A stretch of 17,128 nucleotides of DNA from Actinomycetes bacterium. Lineage in GTDB: Bacteria; Actinomycetota; Acidimicrobiia; Acidimicrobiales; JAKAOS01. The position numbers and the translations under genes are program-made. Shown in pieces: positions 13,364 through 17,128 of this stretch; position 1 is the stretch's first letter; every line of letters begins with the position of its first letter. The stretch lies in the NCBI GenBank assembly GCA_021790615.1, contig JAJYGW010000233.1, positions 1 through 17,128 on the forward strand, in the 5' to 3' direction. The notes under the pieces were generated by a model. It saw only the letters and a list, made by a program, of their open reading frames with translations. It did no database searches and was not told the DNA's origin.

Positions 13364-14659
13364 TCAGCTGCGGAGCTTCTCCATGTGCTCGACGCGCTTG
13401 TGCAGGAGCGCAGCGGTGCCGATGTCCGAACGATGACGCACCGCGCCGCCGACCCGTTGTGCCGCCTCCTCGGCTGCCTGCTCTGCCTGCTCGAGCGAGT
13501 CACCGACGCCCACGACCGCGAGAGCGCGCGAACCGGTCATGCGCGCTCGCCAGCCTCCCGGCTCCACGTCGACTGCTGCCCAGTAGAGCCGGACGCGCCC
13601 CTCCCCCACCAGCGGCTTCAGGTCCGTCGCGTCGATCAAGCCACCGGACGCGGGCGCGGTCGGATATCCCTCGGGGACGACGTACTTGCAGACAGTCGCC
13701 CTCTGATCGAAGGACACGTCTTCGCGCTCCAACGTCTCGCTCGTCGCCGCCCAGCTCACAGCTACGAGGTCTGAGGCGAGGATCGACAGGACGTTCGTCG
13801 CCTCCGGATCACCGAAACGGGCGTTGTACTCGATGAGCTTCACCCCCTCGCCGGTCGCCATGAAGCCTCCGTAGAGCACGCCGTGATACGGCGAGCCGAG
13901 CTCCGCCGCCAGTGCGTTCACGACAGCGTCGTTGATCGCCTGTGCCTGTGCCATGTCCTCGCGATTCACAAAGGGCAGGGAGTGGTCGGCCACCGTGTAG
14001 CTCCCCATCCCCCCGGTGTTCGGTCCGAGATCCCCCTCGAACGCCCTCTTGTGGTCCTGGACGAGCGGGCAGTGCCGGGTGGTCCTCCCGTCGGTGATCG
14101 TCTGCAGGCTGAATTCCTCGCCGTCGAGCTTCTCCTCGATCACGACCACTCCGTCGCTCTCGATGAGCGCCCGGGCGTACTCGGCGCCTTCGGACTCGTC
14201 GAGATGCTCGCCCGAGACCTTCACGCCCTTGCCACCCGTCAAGCCGTCAGGCTTGATGACGAATTCGCCGAGGGCGTGGAGGTAGCCGGTCAGTCCGGTG
14301 GGATCCCGGAAGACGCGGTGCTCGGGGTTTCCTCCGATGCCGTGCTTCGCGAGCAGCTCGCGCGCCCACGCCTTGCTGCCTTCGATCCGGGCGTGGCGCT
14401 GTCGCGGGCCGAAGCACGGCACGCCGAGCTCGTCCTCGAGCCGGTCGGCGAGACCGGCACACAGCGGCGCTTCGGGGCCGACCAGGACAAGATCGGGCGG
14501 ATCCTTCCGGAGCTCGGCCAGCACCGCCACGGCGTCTGTCGTACTCGGCCGGTATGTGCGCGGCTCGAGCGGGCTTCGCTCGCAGGCGGCCGCGAGCGCC
14601 TCTGTCCGTGCGTCTTTGCCGACGAGTGCGACGGACAACCCGGGACGAAGGCTCGACAT
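13364..14659 (-). CDS. purD: Phosphoribosylamine-glycine ligase (GAR synthetase)
   Basis: A 431-residue ATP-grasp enzyme of normal PurD length, catalysing the second step of de novo purine synthesis. It contains DLVLVGPEAPLCAGLADRL (56-74), GSKAWARELLAKHGI (94-108), FVIKPDGLTGGKGVKV (133-148), QDHKRAFEGDLGPNTGGMGSY (201-221, split at GD), HGVLYGGFMATGEGVKLIEYNARFGDPEA (259-287, core EYNARFGDPEA) and YPTAPASGG (332-340). The usual N-terminal GGGGREHA loop is replaced by VGKDARTEAL (13-22), and the metal-site motif has EYNARF rather than ELNCRF/ELNARF, so it is a diverged member. ATG 14659 is preferred to the upstream in-frame start at 14686, which would add MRSRVASPT. No other purine gene is adjacent. 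It converges with the GAF-GGDEF gene across 43 bases. Confidence 0.93.
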   Translation of the reverse strand: MSSLRPGLSVALVGKDARTEALAAACERSPLEPRTYRPSTTDAVAVLAELRKDPPDLVLVGPEAPLCAGLADRLEDELGVPCFGPRQRHARIEGSKAWARELLAKHGIGGNPEHRVFRDPTGLTGYLHALGEFVIKPDGLTGGKGVKVSGEHLDESEGAEYARALIESDGVVVIEEKLDGEEFSLQTITDGRTTRHCPLVQDHKRAFEGDLGPNTGGMGSYTVADHSLPFVNREDMAQAQAINDAVVNALAAELGSPYHGVLYGGFMATGEGVKLIEYNARFGDPEATNVLSILASDLVAVSWAATSETLEREDVSFDQRATVCKYVVPEGYPTAPASGGLIDATDLKPLVGEGRVRLYWAAVDVEPGGWRARMTGSRALAVVGVGDSLEQAEQAAEEAAQRVGGAVRHRSDIGTAALLHKRVEHMEKLRS

Positions 14660-14667
14660 GGTTGGCG

Positions 14668-14673
14668 ATGCTA
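14668..14673 (-). promoter_or_regulatory. Candidate -10 element of purD, leaderless
   Basis: The minus strand reads TAGCAT, ending 8 bases before the ATG at 14659, with no Shine-Dalgarno sequence in between. No clear -35 box is visible in this GC-rich stretch. Confidence 0.3.
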
Positions 14674-14720
14674 CGCGCGAGCGCACGAGCCGGGATTCGA
14701 GCCTGTGGGAGGGCGAGTGA

Positions 14721-14756
14721 CCGGCGTCCCTCCCGTCATGACGGGAGGGACGCCGG
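14721..14756. terminator. Perfect 36-bp palindrome between purD and the secreted-protein gene
   Basis: Eighteen bases (14721-14738, starting CCGGCGTCCC and ending CCGTCA) are followed immediately by their exact reverse complement (14739-14756). In RNA this gives a stem of about 16 bp closed by a CATG loop. It begins 24 bases after the stop codon of the secreted-protein gene and sits upstream of the purD promoter region, so it most likely ends the former transcript. There is no T-run on either side. The strictly symmetric centre TCATGA could also be a protein-binding site. Confidence 0.65.
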
Positions 14757-14780
14757 CTCGCGGGCTCCTTCGTCTAGCTC

Positions 14781-16733
14781 TCAGCCAATAGGTGCGGAGA
14801 AGACGCGGGTGCCCCAGTTGGCGTAGGTGTCGCGCCGCAGGGGCGGCACGTACTCGTCAGCCATGTAGATGTGGCCGTTGAACGCCTGTGCCATCGAGTA
14901 GTCGCCGTACCGGCAAGCTGAACCGAAGGGTGGGTAGCAGCTGAAGTCGTCCAGAGGCTTGACGCCGGCAGCGGCGACGAAGGCATGGTGCCCAACGGGC
15001 CCGTGCGCACCGTTGAAGGTGACGTACGCAGCGCTCGGGTACATGTCAGGTCCGGCGAGCGCGAAGGTCATGTAGCCCTGACCGTTCGCGTTCACGCCGA
15101 TGTCGGGGTAGAGGATGTCCTGCGACGCCTCGACGTAGCCGTTGCCCACCTTCGTGACGCCGATCGACGAGGTCGTCGGTGTCGGGCGGAGCGCGAACCA
15201 AGCCGCACCGGAGTTCATCTGCTGCCCGAGCGCCAGGGTGGTGTCGAGCTCGGCGTAGAGGAGGCCGCCCGCGTAGGTGACCTCCTGCACCGCGTTGAAG
15301 TCAGTCTGGAGGGCCGGAGTGGTGCCTTGACCGACCAAGTTCCCGAACGGGATCGGGCCACTCTTCTGTGCGGCGTTCGGAGGTAGTGCCGTGTACTTCT
15401 CGGTCGCCACCTTCGTCATGACGAGCGGCGGCGTCCCACCCTGTCCGAGCGTCCCGGTGCGGAGCAGTGCGAAGACCTCTAGTCCCGTCGTGGTCATGCT
15501 GGGATCACCCGGCAGGTTGCCGTTGGACTCGACGAAGTACTCGGTGTTCGGTGCCGCGGAGCCCTGAGTGACCGCTGATGGAGATAAGTGGTAGGCGGCG
15601 AACGGGTCGCTCGAGTAGTCCACCCCGTACTTCACGATGGTCGGCGGTGTTCCGCCCGCGGCTGCGGCGACCAGCTGACGCTTGGGCAGTGCGTAGATGA
15701 CCGTGCCGTTGAAGCCGACCGTGACGGAATTGCCGCATGCGCTGGAGACGTTGTAGCAAAATTCGTTGGTGGTGATGTACAGCCCGCTGTGGTTGATCCC
15801 GACCATGTCGTAGTCGCCGAAGCACGGGCAGTCGTCCCCGATGTGACCGCCGGGCCCTGGTGCTTCACTGGTGGAGTTCGAGCCGTCGCTGGTGTCGAAC
15901 CAGAACACCTTGTAGGACCCGAGGGGATTCGTCGTCACGCTCACGGCGATGAACTGCGCTGACAGGCAGCCGTTCTCCACCGCTCCACCGTTGTCGCAGC
16001 CGTATCCACCGACAGAACCGCCGGGCGTACCGATGGCGAACATGGTGAGGAACCAGTGGCCGCTCGCCGGATCCCAGTAGACGCGGGGGTCGCTCATGAA
16101 CGTGGCCGGCGGCTGGTCGAAGACCTGGAACGTAGCAAGTGGTGCGATCAGTGCCTTGCCGCTCGGCGCGTAGATGTCGAGGGTGTCGTTGACCATCTCG
16201 ACGACCGCCGTGCCACGCGGGCTGGGCCCGACACCGAGTCCCTGGTCGGGCGGGGTGACGTCACCGACGCCCCCCAGAGCTGGAGAGTTGTGGCTGCTGT
16301 TGATCAGCGCGTCGACCCCGTTGAATCCGACCTGACCCTTCACGTTCCCGCCGATGCGGTCGAGAATGGCACGGGGCAGGCTGGGTGCGACGGTGTCCGA
16401 GCGGCGGGCGGCAGATGTCCCAGCGGCGTGATGGAGCAGTCCGAGAGGTGTGACGTGGTGCGGCCAGTTGGTGCTGCGTCCCGTGGTCGCGGGGTGCACC
16501 GGCATGCCGGCCAGGTGCGTGAGGTTGACCGTGCCGACCACGTGCAGCGGGAGCTTGCCTGTGCTGTACGGAATGGTCGTCGCTGCGCCTGCTGCACCAG
16601 CCGGAGCGCCGGTGCCAGCGAGGAGCCCCGTCGCTGAGAGGCCCGCCACGAGCACCGCGCAAGCGGCTGCCTTGCCGGACCACGATCGAAGCCCCGGATG
16701 GCGCGCGCGCATCCGTAAGAGACTCGTCGACAT
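14781..16733 (-). CDS. Large secreted protein of unknown function, beta-rich, with four cysteine pairs
   Basis: A 650-residue protein. Residues 1-21 are basic, about 22-40 hydrophobic, and an Ala/Gly-rich stretch follows with likely signal peptidase cleavage near AGA-ATT (about 50), so it is exported; no lipobox, LPXTG or C-terminal anchor is seen. The mature part is rich in Gly, Thr, Ser and aromatic residues, with beta-propeller-like phrases such as DPRVYWDPASGHWFLTMF (215-232). A motif recurs: C-P-C-F-GDYDMVGINHSGLYI (302-320) and C-R-Y-GDYSMAQAFNGHIYM (607-624). Eight cysteines occur as four close pairs (246/256, 302/304, 326/333, 599/607), suggesting disulfides. No catalytic signature is recognised. 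The ATG at 16733 has AAGGAGGG 6 bases upstream. A sigma70-like promoter lies about 110 bases further up, and a 36-bp palindrome follows the gene. Confidence 0.85.
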   Translation of the reverse strand: MSTSLLRMRARHPGLRSWSGKAAACAVLVAGLSATGLLAGTGAPAGAAGAATTIPYSTGKLPLHVVGTVNLTHLAGMPVHPATTGRSTNWPHHVTPLGLLHHAAGTSAARRSDTVAPSLPRAILDRIGGNVKGQVGFNGVDALINSSHNSPALGGVGDVTPPDQGLGVGPSPRGTAVVEMVNDTLDIYAPSGKALIAPLATFQVFDQPPATFMSDPRVYWDPASGHWFLTMFAIGTPGGSVGGYGCDNGGAVENGCLSAQFIAVSVTTNPLGSYKVFWFDTSDGSNSTSEAPGPGGHIGDDCPCFGDYDMVGINHSGLYITTNEFCYNVSSACGNSVTVGFNGTVIYALPKRQLVAAAAGGTPPTIVKYGVDYSSDPFAAYHLSPSAVTQGSAAPNTEYFVESNGNLPGDPSMTTTGLEVFALLRTGTLGQGGTPPLVMTKVATEKYTALPPNAAQKSGPIPFGNLVGQGTTPALQTDFNAVQEVTYAGGLLYAELDTTLALGQQMNSGAAWFALRPTPTTSSIGVTKVGNGYVEASQDILYPDIGVNANGQGYMTFALAGPDMYPSAAYVTFNGAHGPVGHHAFVAAAGVKPLDDFSCYPPFGSACRYGDYSMAQAFNGHIYMADEYVPPLRRDTYANWGTRVFSAPIG

Positions 16734-16739
16734 TCAATG

Positions 16740-16747
16740 CCCTCCTT
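16740..16747 (-). promoter_or_regulatory. Strong ribosome binding site of the secreted-protein gene
   Basis: The minus strand reads AAGGAGGG, 6 bases before the ATG at 16733, fixing that start. Confidence 0.7.
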
Positions 16748-16843
16748 CGCCCCCGAAGACCTACTGCCACCCCTCGAGCCGCCTCCACCAAGCGGCACAC
16801 CCCGATGGGGGCGCCTCCCAGGAAGAACTGCTCGAGTGTCCGA

Positions 16844-16872
16844 AGCATGGTGGACCCGTCCTCAGCTGTCAA
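16844..16872 (-). promoter_or_regulatory. Sigma70-like promoter for the secreted-protein gene
   Basis: On the minus strand a perfect -35 box TTGACA (16872-16867) is followed after exactly 17 bases by CATGCT (16849-16844), a partial -10 match. Transcription would begin near 16837, leaving a leader of about 100 bases before the strong ribosome binding site. Confidence 0.45.
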
Positions 16873-17128
16873 TACCAAACGGAGCGCCGAGGGCCGGAAG
16901 GGCGCGGCGGCGACCTGCACACCGTGAGTACCCGGCTGATCGTGAACACGACACTGGGACCCGGTCGACGACTTGCACCCCTCAGAATCCGATGAGCCGC
17001 AGTTTGCACCCCCGGCAGGAGCCGGGCCAGTCCTCCGACGGATCGCGAGGCTGGGCCAGCGGCTAAAGCTGGCGTGAAGGACTTCCGGGCGCTGCGCTCT
17101 TGGGCTGCCGGGAGCCTGAGGACCTGTT
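16873..17128. other. Right-edge region without a supported gene; short direct repeats and hairpins
   Basis: Several frames stay open here, but none gives a recognisable protein or a start with a ribosome site. TTGCACCCC occurs twice in the same orientation, at 16973-16981 and 17004-17012. CCCGGC-AGGA-GCCGGG forms a 6-bp hairpin at 17011-17026, and GCCAGC with GCTGGC forms another at 17055-17073. The stretch could be a long upstream region, the tail of a gene beyond the edge, or the end of a mobile element. None of these can be decided from the window. Confidence 0.4.

Noticed and set aside
16734..16840. Riboswitch in the leader of the secreted-protein gene
   Set aside because: I looked for the conserved cores of c-di-GMP and c-di-AMP riboswitches and found neither; only generic GC-rich pairing is visible.

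Overview
The window is high-GC DNA with dense, short-spaced genes and codons strongly biased to G or C at the third position. The gene content fits an actinobacterium: an AMACR-type CoA racemase, a UvrD2-like helicase, and a CBS/MetB pair closely resembling the mycobacterial enzymes. Acidimicrobiia is a guess from overall flavour only. Several genes have a TANNNT-like -10 element only 6-8 bases before the start codon, as expected for leaderless actinobacterial mRNAs. No tRNA, rRNA, CRISPR array, phage gene or intact insertion sequence was seen.

Layout. (1) 1-496 (-): 5' part of an alpha-methylacyl-CoA racemase / family III CoA-transferase, running off the left edge. (2) 612-1715 (+): a galactokinase-like GHMP kinase, whose 3' end overlaps convergently with the next operon. 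(3) 6285-1663 (-): four genes in one direction, namely an alpha/beta hydrolase, a membrane-anchored MurF-like ligase (joined by an ATGA overlap), a divergent D-Ala-D-Ala-ligase-like ATP-grasp enzyme, and a membrane PH-domain/SHOCT protein. (4) 6339-8156 (+): a UvrD/PcrA-type helicase. (5) 8335-8826 (+): a small protein built almost entirely of 11-residue repeats, with a striking hairpin just before its ribosome binding site. (6) 8912-9367 (+): a cysteine-poor Rrf2 regulator, convergent with (7) 12243-9383 (-): cystathionine beta-synthase with an extra N-terminal domain, overlapping (ATGA) a cystathionine gamma-synthase/lyase. (8) 12352-13320 (+): a GAF plus degenerate GGDEF protein, divergent from CBS. 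(9) 14659-13364 (-): PurD. (10) 16733-14781 (-): a large secreted protein, separated from purD by a perfect 36-bp palindrome. (11) 16734-17128: no supported gene; it holds the promoter and leader of the secreted protein and a short repeat/hairpin-bearing stretch.

How genes may work together. CBS and MetB form a transsulfuration pair, and the neighbouring Rrf2 protein lacks the Fe-S cysteines, making a CymR-like cysteine-metabolism role plausible. The most interesting block is hydrolase / TM-MurF-like / Ddl-like / PH-SHOCT. The Ddl-like enzyme could make a dipeptide for the Mur-like ligase, which has lost the usual UDP-substrate N-domain and gained membrane helices. This suggests a membrane-level peptide ligation step distinct from canonical cytoplasmic peptidoglycan precursor synthesis. 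The hendecad-repeat protein is the second candidate for something undescribed.
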